DNA of 64,000 nucleotides from Sacculina carcini (GCA_916048095.2 OU696582.1:4308001-4372000); one strand, 5' to 3'. Positions 44,062-62,939 are shown, numbered from the stretch's first letter. The notes: generated by a model from the sequence alone, not told the origin. Made by a program: numbers and translations.

Positions 44062-44241
44062 GAGTGCCCGCAAGCGTATAAGATGAGCGTCATAAGGTCG
44101 TTCGTGAACAGAGCGATTACGCATTGCTCAACATGGTCTGCAACGAGCACAGAGCTGAAAAGAGTCCGGCAACTACTGGTCAACAACGGCTACGAACAAA
44201 CGACCATTGATCTTGTAATACGCGACAAATTGTCGAAATAA
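44062..44241 (+). pseudogene. PLE fragment in inverse orientation (copy B)
   Basis: Identical in reading to 39390-39569 (SFVNRAITHC, RVRQLLVNNGYEQ); ends at TAA 44239-44241. Confidence 0.55.
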
Positions 44242-44295
44242 CTGGGGCGGCATGTATTGTGGTGGTTCTGTAGAACGCAATGTGAGCCGTATGTT

Positions 44296-44299
<4 letters not shown>

Positions 44300-44350
<51 letters not shown>
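44300..44350. repeat. (TG)n microsatellite
   Basis: GT run, copy B counterpart of 39628-39678. Confidence 0.95.
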
Positions 44351-44352
<2 letters not shown>

Positions 44353-44631
44353 CCTGCTAGAGTGTGTATGTGTGAACTGTGTGTGAATGAGCGTGTCTCA
44401 ATGGTTCAGTACGTCATGTTCGTGTCTGTATATGCGCGTCTCTGTGTGTGTGTATGCGTGTGTGTGCCTCAGGTTGTCGAGGATGTGTTGACGGTGTATA
44501 TCTGAATGAGTATGTGTGTTGGTGTGTATCGGTATATAAGTTCGTGTTATCCTATCGTTTGAGGCTGATTCTACCGATAGCTGAAGCGCTGTCAATATAA
44601 AGACCAGTTGATTTCTGTACGTGGACCGTTC

Positions 44632-45155
44632 ACCCCATATTTGTAGTCTTTATGTAAATATTTGCAGTGTTTGTACATTTATAATTGCAAATAATTGATC
44701 TGCTGAATGAAATGATGAAAGTGATTGTAATCAACGTAGTTCATTTCTGGTAGGAAAAAGGTAATATGTGAAAAATAAAATAATTATGGAACCTGTTGTT
44801 TTTTTTTAAAACAGCTTCGGTTTTAGCAGAAAATAACGGTTTTCAAACCATGCTTTCATACACAATTATTAAATCAATAATTTAATGCAAAACTGGACTG
44901 TACATAGAAGTGCCGCACAATACCGTGTAAACAATGATATTAGGGCTTTCGGACACATTATAACCATTTCATTGTACATATTTAATGATAATTCAATTCG
45001 ATAGGGTCAATAATAGCATGAATAACTCATGTGTTGATAAAAATAATTCATTTAACATCCCAAATATATCATTTTCATAATTTGAACTATGTACATGACT
45101 CTTAAATAAACAAAAAACGTGTTTTTTGGTCTCGGTTTTTTAGGTCGCATCTCTA
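44632..45155. mobile_element. Right part of the hAT-type non-autonomous element (copy B)
   Basis: Same as 39960-40482; ends GGTCGCATCTCTA, then GTCTCATG, then directly the satellite. Confidence 0.7.
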
Positions 45156-45164
45156 GTCTCATGT

Positions 45165-46477
45165 TTCTCTATTTCTCAAAAACTAATAATCACACATCAA
45201 ACTAAATAATACCATCATGCTGGGAATTTTGTTTGCTACAACACGGTATAATTTTTAATTTTCCAAAGTGTATTAAAAAAAAGTTACGGCGGTATGAAGT
45301 GTAAATGACAAAGTCAAAAAGGCAAAATTAGGACACAAAAAAGTGAATATTTTGGTCAATATTCCGCTATCTATTCCTCATAAACCAGCAATGGTACAGC
45401 TATAAAAATTATACTAGTGTGTAGATAATTTTGTGTTCTACAAGAAAAGTTATAATTTATACCCACAAATGATACAAAAAACGTGTAAAATGGCAAAATT
45501 CTCAAATACATCCAAAATTACACTTGAACACCGGGCGACAAAAATTAATTAATTTTTCTACTATTTCTCAATAACTATTTGTTACACATAAAAATAAATT
45601 ATACCATTGTGCTGCAAATTTTGTTTTCTACAATACGGTATAATTTGTAATTTTACAAAGTATATCTGAAGTAAGTTACGGCGGTGTAAAGTCAAAAAGA
45701 CATATTGCCAATTTGTCAGCTATTTTGCGCACTTGCGATTACACAGGAATATACTAATGTGTAGAGAATTTTGTGTTCTACAAGAAAATGTATAATTTAT
45801 ACCCACAAATGATACAAAAAACGTGTAAAATTGGCAAAATTCTCAAATACATCCAAAATTACACTTGAACACCGGGTGACTAAAATTAATTCATTTTTCT
45901 ACCCATTTCTCAGGAACTGTTTGTCATACATTAAAATTAATTATACCATCGTGCTAGAAATTTTGTTTTCTACAATACGGTATAATTTTTAATTTTCCAA
46001 AGTGTATCTGAAGGAAGTTACGGCGGTGTAAAGTCAAATTGTCATGTTGCCAATTTGACAGCTATTATGCGCACTTGCGATTACACAGGAATATACTACT
46101 GTGTAGATAATTTTGTGTTCTACAAGATAAGCTATAATTTATACCCACAAATGATACAAAAAACGTGTAAAATTGGCAAAATTCTCAAATACATCCAAAA
46201 TTACACTTGAACACCGGGCGACTAAAATTAATTCATTTTTCTACTATTTCTCAGTAACTATTTGTTACACATAAAAATAAATCATACCATCGTTCTAGAA
46301 ATCTTTTCTTCTACAATACGGTATAATTTGTAATTTTCCAAAGGGTATCTGAAGGAAGTTACGGCGGTGTAAAGTCAAAAGGACATATTGCCAATTTGAC
46401 AGCTATTATGCGCACTTGCGATTACACAGGAATATACACCGATTAAATTTCACTGAAGCCCAATCACAATTAAGAAT
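45165..46477 (+). repeat. Array: partial first unit
   Basis: Starts at the point equal to about 49260 of unit 1. Sub-repeat markers at about 45283, 45675, 46017 and 46368 (periods about 390, 342, 351). Slightly more diverged from the others than units 1-3 are from one another. Confidence 0.85.
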
Positions 46478-49400
46478 GCATCATATTATCTCCAAGCATG
46501 GATGGTGTGGTTTTATTGCGTACAGTTTAATTAATGCTACACTCTACTGAATATAAAGGCTTTATTGTCCTCAATAACGTTCCGCACGACGGGCGGGTAA
46601 AATGCTATTGGGAACAAAGTAAACTACTGAATTTAACTGTGTAATTTAATTGGTTTAATTTCAAGTTGCATAAGCATAAGTTGCATAAGGATATGGGTTG
46701 CAATATCATGTAATGCCAACTTATGCTGTTTTAGCGGAAGCATTAACCTGGAATTATAGAGATGACAGAAGGTTGCATTGTTTTGATAGTGTTGTGGAAA
46801 AACATGTTTTCTAAATTGAAACATAAATTTCACATTTAGACTTTTAGATTAGCTATAACTTTACTGTGGGTTTGTTTTTCTTTTTCAATTTGCACTAATT
46901 TTTTTATGAATTGAATATTAATTATATTTTATGAACTGTTCCGCACGACGGGCGATTTAAATGTATCTATAAAGAGTGGGCTTAAATGATAGCGAGGTAT
47001 ATGATATTTTGCTAGCAGTAAATATTCTAGCGATAAAAGTAGAATAGCTCTTAAGCAAATGATTTTGGAGAATGATGTGAACCTTTAAATATATTTTGCG
47101 ATCTGATGATATATGTATTAGGAATAATACGTAGCAGAATATAGATTGCATAATATAATATCGGCTGTAATATCAAGGGCTGCATTATCGATGTAATCCA
47201 AAAAATAACAACTGTATGAATATGATGCATTAGTGGAAGCATTAACCGGGAATTATGAGATAATATGATAATGGTGTAAAATTATATCGCATTATGCAAC
47301 AAATGTGAATTTAGCTACCTTACAGTTTGGTCCCGATACTATATTGGCGGGTTGAGAGAAAAGTATTGGTGGGCCGCGTGTTTGGGACCCCTGGGGTAGA
47401 TAATCTCAGTCTTCTGATTACAAATTATGATCGCATCAGTATATTTTGTGATCACAAACTAATAAGTTAAATCACCTCAGACTAGGCTGAGAGCGGTCAA
47501 GATTGAATGGTTGGGTTGGGTTGGGTAGGTTTGACTCAGGTTATATTGGGTTTTAATGATAGCGGAAAATATATAAATTTTAACAATAAATATTATAGCG
47601 GTAAAAGTGAAATAGTACTTAAGCAAATGATATTGGGGAATGATGTTAAGTAATAAATATAGTTTGGAAACAGTCTGATGAAAAGATTTCATCATCTTTC
47701 ATTGTTTATTTCGTGTTTGTGTTCTGAATTATACCACACGACGGGCAGATTTATATATCAGGCGGGTTGAGGGATAATATTTGTCAAAATAAGAACAAAA
47801 ATATTCACATTTAGACTTTTCTATTGGTTAAGATATATATAGGTTACATTTTTTGCTTTTCAATGTGTATTCATTATATTTTATGGATTTGATATGAATT
47901 TTATTGTATGAATTGTTCCGCACGACGGGTGGGTTTAAAAGTGTTTTTAGATCATTTTTTCAAATGGTTCATTTAAAAAAAGGTTTTTTTTTTAAAATGA
48001 AAATGTTCCGCGGGCAGCAACTATAGACAATAGAACGTTCAATTTACCCTGTAGAATTAATCCATACACAAAACCAATGGATTTGACTTCAAGATGCAGA
48101 ACGGATCGTGTTCGAGTTCTGAATTATTCAGCACGACGGGCGGGTTTAAAAATGACTCAGGCGGACTGAGGGGAAATATTGTGTCGAAATAAAAATAATT
48201 AAACTTATAATTTTCAATTGATTAATATTTTTATGAGTGTACCCTATTTCATTTTTATTTTTCCATATTTTTTATGAATTGAATATGAATTTCATGTTAT
48301 GAATTGCTCCGCACAACGGGCGGGTTTTAATGCTATATATATACATAAAGAAGAAATTATCTGTCTGTCTGTGTATGTGTGCTTGAATATGAGGTGACAT
48401 AATTGCGCTGGCTCATGGTTCGCTGGTTCAATTATCAGGGGCTTCAAACGCAAACGAAGCGATGGCTCATTTTTATGAAATAAAAATGTCCCGCGGGCAG
48501 CAATAAAACGTTCAATTTCACCGTATAGAATGAATTCATATACAAAACTAATGGATTTGACTTCAAGAACCAGAACGGATGGTGTTCGAGTTCTGAATTT
48601 TTCCTCACGTCGGGCGGGTTTAAATATGAGGCGGGTTGAGTGAAAATATTTTGTCAAAATAAAATTAAAAATAATGAAATTTAGACTTTTTAATTGATTA
48701 AGGTCTTCATGAGTTTGCCTTATTTATTTTTAATTTGCAATATTTTTATGAATTGTTCCGCACAACGGGCGGGTTTTAATGCGGTTTTAATGCTATATCT
48801 ATCTATATAAAAGAGATCCTCTGTGTGTGTGTGTGTGTGTGTGTCTGTGTGTGTGTGTGTTCGACCCTCCTTGGTCCATTTTCTATCAGCTATTATTCGG
48901 CCACCACTCAGCCTACCCGCTAACAATTTATACCATCACGTTGGAAATTTTCTTGTCTACACTTTAGATTAAATTTTAAATTTCAAAAATGAAATCAAAA
49001 AAAGTTATAGCGGTGAAAAGACAAAATGAACCCTGAAAAATGCGAAAATTGTGGTCAATGCTCTGCCATCTACTCCTCATAAACCAGAAATGGTACAGCC
49101 AAACAGATTATACCACTGTGTAGAGAATTTTCTGTTCTACAAGATAGGTTATAATTCATATCCAAAAATAGAACATAAAAGATGTAAACATGACAAAATT
49201 TCAATCTATATTCAAAATTATATTTATACTCCACGCGTCCGATTTTCTATACTTTTTTCTCTATGTATCAAAAACTAATTATCACACAACTAAATAAATA
49301 ATACCATAATGCTGGGAATTTTGTTTGCTACAACACGGTATACTTTTTAATTTTCCAAAGTGTATTAAAAAAAAGTTACGGCGGTGTGAAGTCAAAATGA

Positions 49401-50632
49401 CAAAGTCAAAAATGCAAAATTAGCACTGGAAACCGTGAATGTTTTGGTAAATATTCCCCTATCTATTCCTCATAAACCAGCAATGGTACAGCTATAAAAA
49501 TTATACTATTGTGTAGATAATTTTGTGTTCTACAAGAAAAGTTATAATTTATACCCACAAATGATACAAAAAAAGTGTAAAATTGGCAAAATTGTCAAAT
49601 ACATCCAAAATTACACTTGATCACCGGGCGCCTAAATTAATTCATTTTTCTACCTATTTCTCAGGAACTATTTGTCACACATTAAAATAAATTATATCAT
49701 CGTGCTGGAAATTGTATTTTTTTAAATGCGGTATAATTCTTAATTTTCCAAAGTGTATCTGAAGGAAGTGACGGCGGTGTAAAGTCAAAAGGACATATTG
49801 CCAATTTGACAGCTATTATGCGCACTTGCGATTACACAGGAATATACTACTGTGTAGAGAATTTTGTGTTCTACAAGAAAAGGTGTAATTTATACCCACA
49901 AATGATACAAAAACGTGTAAAATTGGCAAAATTCTCAAATACATCCAAAATTACACTTGAACACCGGGTGACTACAATTTATTCATTTTTATACCGATTT
50001 CTCAGGAACTATTTGTCATACATTAAAATTAATTATACCATCGTGCTAGAAATTTTGTTTCCTACAGTACGGTATAATTATTAATTTTCCAAAGTGTATC
50101 TGAACGAAGTTACGACGGTGTAAAGTCAAAATGTCATGTTGCCAATTTGACAGCTATTATGCGTACTTGCGATTACACATGAATATACACTGATTAAATT
50201 TCATTGAAGTCCAATCACAATTTACGCACTTGCGATTACACAGGAATATACTACTGTGTAGAGAATTTTGTGTTCTACAAGATAAGCTATAATTTATACC
50301 CACAAATGATACAAAAAACGTGTAAAATTGGCAAAATTCTCAAATACATCCAAAATTACAATTGAACACCGGGCGACTAAAATTAATTCATTTTTCTACT
50401 ATTTCTCAGTAACTATTTGTTTCACATAAAAATACATTATACCATCGTTCTAGAAATCTTTTCTTCTACAATACGGTATTATTTGTAATTCTCCAAAGGG
50501 TATCTGAAGGAATTTTCGGCGGTGTAAAGTCAAAAGGACATATTGCCAATTTGACAGCTATTATGCGCACTTGCGATTACACAGGAATATACACCGATTA
50601 AATTTCACTGAAGCCCAATCACAATTAAGAAT
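46478..50632 (+). repeat. Array: unit 1 (4155 bp)
   Basis: Modules with CGCACGACGGGCGGG-type motifs near 46582, 46942, 47737, 47918, 48131, 48307, 48605 and 48760. A GGTCCCGATACTATATTGGC...GTTTGGGACCCCTG block at 47330-47394. A TTGGG run at 47511-47526. TCTGT words after module ends at 48360 and 48820. Sub-repeats 48900-50600. Confidence 0.88.
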
Positions 50633-53600
50633 GCATCATATTATCTCCAAGCATGGATGGTGTGGTTTTATTGCGTACAGTTTAATTAATGCTACACTCT
50701 ACTGAATATAAAGGCTTTATTGTCCTCAATAACGTTCCGCACGACGGGCGGGTAAAATGCTATTGGGAACAAAGTAAACTACTGAATTTAACTGTGTAAT
50801 TTAATTGGTTTAATTTCAAGTTGCATAAGCATAAGTTGCATAAGGATATGGGCTGCAATATCATGTAATGCCAACTTATGCTGTTTTAGCGGAAGCATTA
50901 ACCTGGAATTATAGAGATGACAGAAGGTTGCATTGTTTTGATAGTGTTGTGGAAAAACATGTTTTCTAAATTGAAACATAAATTTCACATTTAGACTTTT
51001 AGATTAGCTATAACTTTCCTGTGCGTTTGTTTTTCTTTTTCAATTTGCACTAATTTTTTTATGAATTGAATATTAATTATATTTTATGAACTGTTCCGCA
51101 CGACGGGCGAATTAAATGTATCTATAAAGAGTGGGTTTAAATGATAGCGAGGTATATGATATTTTGCTAGCAGTAAATATTCTAGCGATAAAAGTAGAAT
51201 AGCTCTTAAGCAAATGATTTTGGAGAATGATGTGAACCTTTAAATATATTTTGCGATCTGATGATATATGTATTAGGAATAATACGTAGCAGAATATAGA
51301 TTGCATAATATAATATCGGCTGTAATATCAAGGGCTGCATTATCGATGTAATCCAAAAAATAACAACTGTATGAATATGATGCATTAGTGGAAGCATTAA
51401 CCGGGAATTATGAGATAATATGATAATGGTGTAAAATTATATCGCATTATGCAACAAATGTGAATTTAGCTACCTTACAGTTTGGTCCCGATACTATATT
51501 GGCGGGTTGAGAGAAAAGTATTGGTGGGCCGCGTGTTTGGGACCCCTGGGGTAGATAATCTCAGTCTTCTGATTACAAATTATGATCGCATCAGTATATT
51601 TTGTGATCACAAACTAATAAGTTAAATCACCTCAGACTAGGCTGAGAGCGGTCAAGATTGAATGGTTGGGTTGGGTTGGGTAGGTTTGACTCAGGTTATA
51701 TTGGGTTTTAATGATAGCGGAAAATATATAAATTTTAACAATAAATATTATAGCGGTAAAAGTGAAATAGTACTTAAGCAAATGATATTGGGGAATGATG
51801 TTAAGTAATAAATATAGTTTGGAAACAGTCTGATGAAAAGATTTCATCATCTTTCATTGTTTGTTTCGTGTTTGTGTTCTGAATTATACCACACGACGGG
51901 CAGATTTATATATCAGGCGGGTTGAGGGATAATATTTGTCAAAATAAGAACAAAAATATTCACATTTAGACTTTTCGATTGGTTAAGATATATATAGGTT
52001 ACATTTTTTGCTTTTCAATGTGTATTCATTATATTTTATGGATTTGATATGAATTTTATTGTATGAATTGTTCCGCACGACGGGTGGGTTTAAAAAAGTG
52101 TTTTTAGATCATTTTTTCAAATGGTTCATTTAAAAAAAGGTTTTTTTTTTAAAATAAAAATGTTCCGCGGGCAGCAACTATAGACAATAGAACGTTCAAT
52201 TTACCCTGTAGAATTAATCCATACACAAAACCAATGGATTTGACTTCAAGATGCAGAACGGATCGTGTTCGAGTTCTGAATTATTCAGCACGACGGGCGG
52301 GTTTAAAAATGACTCAGGCGGACTGAGGGGAAATATTGTGTCGAAATAAAAATAATTAAACTTATAATTTTCAATTGATTAATATTTTTATGAGTGTACC
52401 CTATTTCATTTTTATTTTTCCATATTTTTTATGAATTGAATATGAATTTCATGTTATGAATTGCTCCGCACAACGGGCGGGTTTTAATGCTATATATATA
52501 CATAAAGAAGAAATTATCTGTCTGTCTGTGTATGTGTGCTTGAATATGAGGTGACATAATTGCGCTGGCTCATGGTTCGCTGGTTCAATTATCAGGGGCT
52601 TCAAACGCAAACGAAGCGATGGCTCATTTTTATGAAATAAAAATGTCCCGCGGGCAGCAATAAAACGTTCAATTTCACCGTATAGAATGAATTCATATAC
52701 AAAACTAATGGATTTGACTTCAAGAACCAGAACGGATGGTGTTCGAGTTCTGAATTTTTCCTCACGTCGGGCGGGTTTAAATATGAGGCGGGTTGAGTGA
52801 AAATATTTTGTCAAAATAAAATTAAAAATAATGAAATTTAGACTTTTTAATTGATTAAGGTCTTCATGAGTTTGCCTTATTTATTTTTAATTTGCAATAT
52901 TTTTATGAATTGTTCCGCACAACGGGCGGGTTTTAATGCGGTTTTAATGCTATATCTATCTATATAAAAGAGATCCTCTGTGTGTGTGTGTGTGTGTGTC
53001 TGTGTGTGTGTGTGTTCGACCCTCCTTGGTCCATTTTCTATCAGCTATTATTCGGCCACCACTCAGCCTACCCGCTAACAATTTATACCATCACGTTGGA
53101 AATTTTCTTGTCTACACTTTAGATTAAATTTTAAATTTCAAAAATGAAATCAAAAAAAGTTATAGCGGTGAAAAGACAAAATGAACCCTGAAAAATGCGA
53201 AAATTGTGGTCAATGCTCTGCCATCTACTCCTCATAAACCAGAAATGGTACAGCCAAACAGATTATACCACTGTGTAGAGAATTTTCTGTTCTACAAGAT
53301 AGGTTATAATTCATATCCAAAAATAGAACATAAAAGATGTAAACATGACAAAATTTCAATCTATATTCAAAATTATATTTATACTCCACGCGTCCGATTT
53401 TCTATACTTTTTTCTCTATGTATCAAAAACTAATTATCACACAACTAAATAAATAATACCATAATGCTGGGAATTTTGTTTGCTACAACACGGTATACTT
53501 TTTAATTTTCCAAAGTGTATTAAAAAAAAGTTACGGCGGTGTGAAGTCAAAATGACAAAGTCAAAAATGCAAAATTAGCACTGGAAACCGTGAATGTTTT

Positions 53601-54787
53601 GGTAAATATTCCCCTATCTATTCCTCATAAACCAGCAATGGTACAGCTATAAAAATTATACTATTGTGTAGATAATTTTGTGTTCTACAAGAAAAGTTAT
53701 AATTTATACCCACAAATGATACAAAAAATGTGTAAAATTGGCAAAATTGTCAAATACATCCAAAATTACACTTGATCACCGGGCGCCTAAATTAATTCAT
53801 TTTTCTACCTATTTCTCAGGAACTATTTGTCACACATTAAAATAAATTATATCATCGTGCTGGAAATTGTATTTTTTTAAATGCGGTATAATTCTTAATT
53901 TTCCAAAGTGTATCTGAAGGAAGTGACGGCGGTGTAAAGTCAAAAGGACATATTGCCAATTTGACAGCTATTATGCGCACTTGCGATTACACAGGAATAT
54001 ACTACTGTGTAGAGAATTTTGTGTTCTACAAGAAAAGGTGTAATTTATACCCACAAATGATACAAAAACGTGTAAAATTGGCAAAATTCTCAAATACATC
54101 CAAAATTACACTTGAACACCGGGTGACTACAATTTATTCATTTTTATACCAATTTCTCAGGAACTATTTGTCATACATTAAAATTAATTATACCATCGTG
54201 CTAGAAATTTTGTTTCCTACAGTACGGTATAATTATTAATTTTCCAAAGTGTATCTGAACGAAGTTACGACGGTGTAAAGTCAAAATGTCATGTTGCCAA
54301 TTTGACAGCTATTATGCGTACTTGCGATTACACATGAATATACACTGATTAAATTTCACTGAAGTCCAATCACAATTTACGCACTTGCGATTACACAGGA
54401 ATATACTACTGTGTAGAGAATTTTGTGTTCTACAAGATAAGCTATAATTTATACCCACAAATGATACAAAAAACGTGTAAAATTGGCAAAATTCTCAAAT
54501 ACATCCAAAATTACAATTGAACACCGGGCGACTAAAATTAATTCATTTTTCTACTATTTCTCAGTAACTATTTGTTTCACATAAAAATACATTATACCAT
54601 CGTTCTAGAAATCTTTTCTTCTACAATACGGTAATATTTGTAATTCTCCAAAGGGTATCTGAAGGAAGTTACGGCGGTGTAAAGTCAAAAGGACATATTG
54701 CCAATTTGACAGCTATTATGCGCACTTGCGATTACACAGGAATATACACCGATTAAATTTCACTGAAGCCCAATCACAATTAAGAAT
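50633..54787 (+). repeat. Array: unit 2 (4155 bp)
   Basis: Nearly identical to unit 1 over its full length, with scattered single-base changes and A-run length differences. Confidence 0.88.
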
Positions 54788-57700
54788 GCATCATATTATC
54801 TCCAAGCATGGATGGTGTGGTTTTATTGCGTACAGTTTAATTAATGCTACACTCTACTGAATATAAAGGCTTTATTGTCCTCAATAACGTTCCGCACGAC
54901 GGGCGGGTAAAATGCTATTGGGAACAAAGTAAACTACTGAATTTAACTGTGTAATTTAATTGGTTTAATTTCAAGTTGCATAAGCATAAGTTGCATAAGG
55001 ATATGGGCTGCAATATCATGTAATGCCAACTTATGCTGTTTTAGCGGAAGCATTAACCTGGAATTATAGAGATGACAGAAGGCTGCATTGTTTTGATAGT
55101 GTTGTGGAAAAACATGTTTTCTAAATTGAAACATAAATTTCACATTTAGACTTTTAGATTAGCTATAACTTTCCTGTGCGTTTGTTTTTCTTTTTCAATT
55201 TGCACTAATTTTTTTATGAATTGAATATTAATTATATTTTATGAACTGTTCCGCACGACGGGCGAATTAAATGTATCTATAAAGAGTGGGTTTAAATGAT
55301 AGCGAGGTATATGATATTTTGCTAGCAGTAAATATTCTAGCGATAAAAGTAGAATAGCTCTTAAGCAAATGATTTTGGAGAATGATGTGAACCTTTAAAT
55401 ATATTTTGCGATCTGATGATATATGTATTAGGAATAATACGTAGCAGAATATAGATTGCATAATATAATATCGGCTGTAATATCAAGGGCTGCATTATCG
55501 ATGTAATCCAAAAAATAACAACTGTATGAATATGATGCATTAGTGGAAGCATTAACCGGGAATTATGAGATAATATGATAATGGTGTAAAATTATATCGC
55601 ATTATGCAACAAATGTGAATTTAGCTACCTTACAGTTTGGTCCCGATACTATATTGGCGGGTTGAGAGAAAAGTATTGGTGGGCCGCGTGTTTGGGACCC
55701 CTGGGGTAGATAATCTCAGTCTTCTGATTACAAATTATGATCGCATCAGTATATTTTGTGATCACAAACTAATAAGTTAAATCACCTCAGACTAGGCTGA
55801 GAGCGGTCAAGATTGAATGGTTGGGTTGGGTTGGGTAGGTTTGACTCAGGTTATATTGGGTTTTAATGATAGCGGAAAATATATAAATTTTAACAATAAA
55901 TATTATAGCGGTAAAAGTGAAATAGTACTTAAGCAAATGATATTGGGGAATGATGTTAAGTAATAAATATAGTTTGGAAACAGTCTGATGAAAAGATTTC
56001 ATCATCTTTCATTGTTTGTTTCGTGTTTGTGTTCTGAATTATACCACACGACGGGCAGATTTATATATCAGGCGGGTTGAGGGATAATATTTGTCAAAAT
56101 AAGAACAAAAATATTCACATTTAGACTTTTCTATTGGTTAAGATATATATAGGTTACATTTTTTGCTTTTCAATGTGTATTCATTATATTTTATGGATTT
56201 GATATGAATTTTATTGTATGAATTGTTCCGCACGACGGGTGGGTTTAAAAAAGTGTTTTTAGATCATTTTTTCAAATGGTTCATTTAAAAAAAGGTTTTT
56301 TTTTTAAAATAAAAATGTTCCGCGGGCAGCAACTATAGACAATAGAACGTTCAATTTACCCTGTAGAATTAATCCATACACAAAACCAATGGATTTGACT
56401 TCAAGATGCAGAACGGATCGTGTTCGAGTTCTGAATTATTCAGCACGACGGGCGGGTTTAAAAATGACTCAGGCGGACTGAGGGGAAATATTGTGTCGAA
56501 ATAAAAATAATTAAACTTATAATTTTCAATTGATTAATATTTTTATGAGTGTACCCTATTTCATTTTTATTTTTCCATATTTTTTTATGAATTGAATATG
56601 AATTGAATATGAATTGTTATGAATTGCTCCGCACAACGGGCGGGTTTTAATGCTATATATATACATAAAGAAGAAATTATCTGTCTGTCTGTGTATGTAT
56701 GCTTGAATATGAGGTGACATAATTGCGCTGGCTCATGGTTCGCTGGTTCAATTATCAGGGGCTTCAAACGCAAACGAAGCGATGGCTCATTTTTATGAAA
56801 TAAAAATGTCCCGCGGGCAGCAATAAAACGTTCAATTTCACCGTATAGAATGAATTCATATACAAAACTAATGGATTTGACTTCAAGAACCAGAACGGAT
56901 GGTGTTCGAGTTCTGAATTTTTCCTCACGTCGGGCGGGTTTAAATATGAGGCGGGTTGAGTGAAAATATTTTGTCAAAATAAAATTAAAAATAATGAAAT
57001 TTAGACTTTTTAATTGATTAAGGTCTTCATGAGTTTGCCTTATTTATTTTTAATTTGCAATATTTTTATGAATTCTTCCGCACAACGGGCGGGTTTTAAT
57101 GCTAGTCTATCTATATAAAAGAGATCCTCTGTGTGTGTGTGTGTGTGTCTGTGTGTGTGTGTGTTCGACCCTCCTTGGTCCATTTTCTATCAGCTATTAT
57201 TCGGCTACCACTCAGCCTACCCGCTAACAATTTATACCATCACGTTGGAAATTTTCTTGTCTACACTTTAAATTAAATTTTAAATTTCAAAAATGAAATC
57301 AAAAAAAGTTATAGCGGTGAAAAAACAAAATGAACCCTGAAAAATGCGAAAATTGTGGTCAATGCTCTGCCATATACTCCTCATAAACCAGAAATGGTAC
57401 AGCCAAACAGATTATACCACTGTGTAGAAAATTTTCTGTTCTACAAGATAGGTTATAATTCATATCCAAAAATAGAACATAAAAGATGTAAACATGACAA
57501 AATTTCAATCTATATTCAAAATTATATTTATACTCCACGCGTCCGATTTTCTATACTTTTTTCTCTATGTATCAAAATTAATTATCACACAACTAAATAA
57601 ATAATACCATAATGCTGGGAATTTTGTTTGCTACAACACGGTATAATTTTTAATTTTCCAAAGTGTATTAAAAAAAAGTTACGGCGGTGTGAAGTCAAAA

Positions 57701-58936
57701 TGACAAAGTCAAAAATGCAAAATTAGCACTGGAAACCGTGAATGTTTTGGTAAATATTCCCCTATCTATTCCTCATAAACCAGCAATGGTACAGCTATAA
57801 AAATTATACTATTGTGTAGATAATTTTGTGTTCTACAAGAAAAGTTATAATTTATACCCACAAATGATACAAAAAATGTGTAAAATTGGCAAAATTGTCA
57901 AATACATCCAAAATTACACTTGATCACCGGGCGCCTAAATTAATTCATTTTTCTACCTATTTCTCAGGAACTATTTGTCACACATTAAAATAAATTATAT
58001 CATCGTGCTGGAAATTGAATTTTTTAAAATGCGGTATAATTCTTAATTTTCCAAAGTGTATCTGAAGGAAGTGACGGCGGTGTAAAGTCAAAAGGACATA
58101 TTGCCAATTTGACAGCTATTATGCGCACTTGCGATTACACAGGAATATACTACTGTGTAGAGAATTTTGTGTTCTACAAGAAAAGGTGTAATTTATACCC
58201 ACAAATGATAAAAAAAACGTGTAAAATTGGCAAAATTCTCAAATACATCCAAAATGACACTTGAACACCGGGTGACTACAATTTATTCATTTTTATACCC
58301 ATTTCTCAGGAACTATTTGTCATACATTAAAATTAATTATACCATCGTGCTAGAAATTTTGTTTCCTACAGTACGGTATAATTTTTAAGTTTCCAAAGTG
58401 TATCTGAAGGAAGTTACGCCGGTGTAAAGTCAAAATGTCATGTTGCCAATTTGACAGCTATTATGCGTACTTGCGATTACACATGAATATACACTGATTA
58501 AATTTCACTGAAGTCCAATCACAATTTACGCACTTGCGATTACACAGGAATATACTACTGTGTAGAGAATTTTGTGTTCTACAAGATAAGCTATAATTTA
58601 TACCCACAAATGATACAAAAAATGTGTAAAATTGGCAAAATTCTCAAATACATCCAAAATTACACTTGAACACCGGGCGACTAAAATTAATTCATTTTTC
58701 TACTATTTCTCAGTAACTATTTGTTACACATAAAAATAAATTATACCATCGTTCTAGAAATCTTTTCTTCTACAATACGGTATAATTTGTAATTTTCCAA
58801 AGGGTATCTGAAGGAAGTTACGGCGGTGTAAAGTCAAAAGGACATATTGCCAATTTGACAGCTATTATGCGCACTTGCGATTACACAGGAATATACACCG
58901 ATTAAATTTCACTGAAGCCCAATCACAATTAAGAAT
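54788..58936 (+). repeat. Array: unit 3 (4149 bp)
   Basis: Nearly identical to unit 2; small indels around 56600 (duplicated gaatatgaatt) and 57100 (ATGCTAG then T at a module end). Confidence 0.88.

Positions 58937-62939
<4,003 letters not shown>

Larger units (their letters stand above)
41790..45163. repeat. Segmental duplication copy B (PLE composite, no hAT)
   Basis: Direct repeat of 33281-40490 without the hAT. The shared sequence ends right after GTCTCATG (45156-45163) and the satellite array begins at the next bases. Confidence 0.85.

Noticed and set aside
47505..47545. Telomeric repeat
   Set aside because: TTGGG is repeated only three times per unit and is not TTAGGG; it is internal to the satellite.
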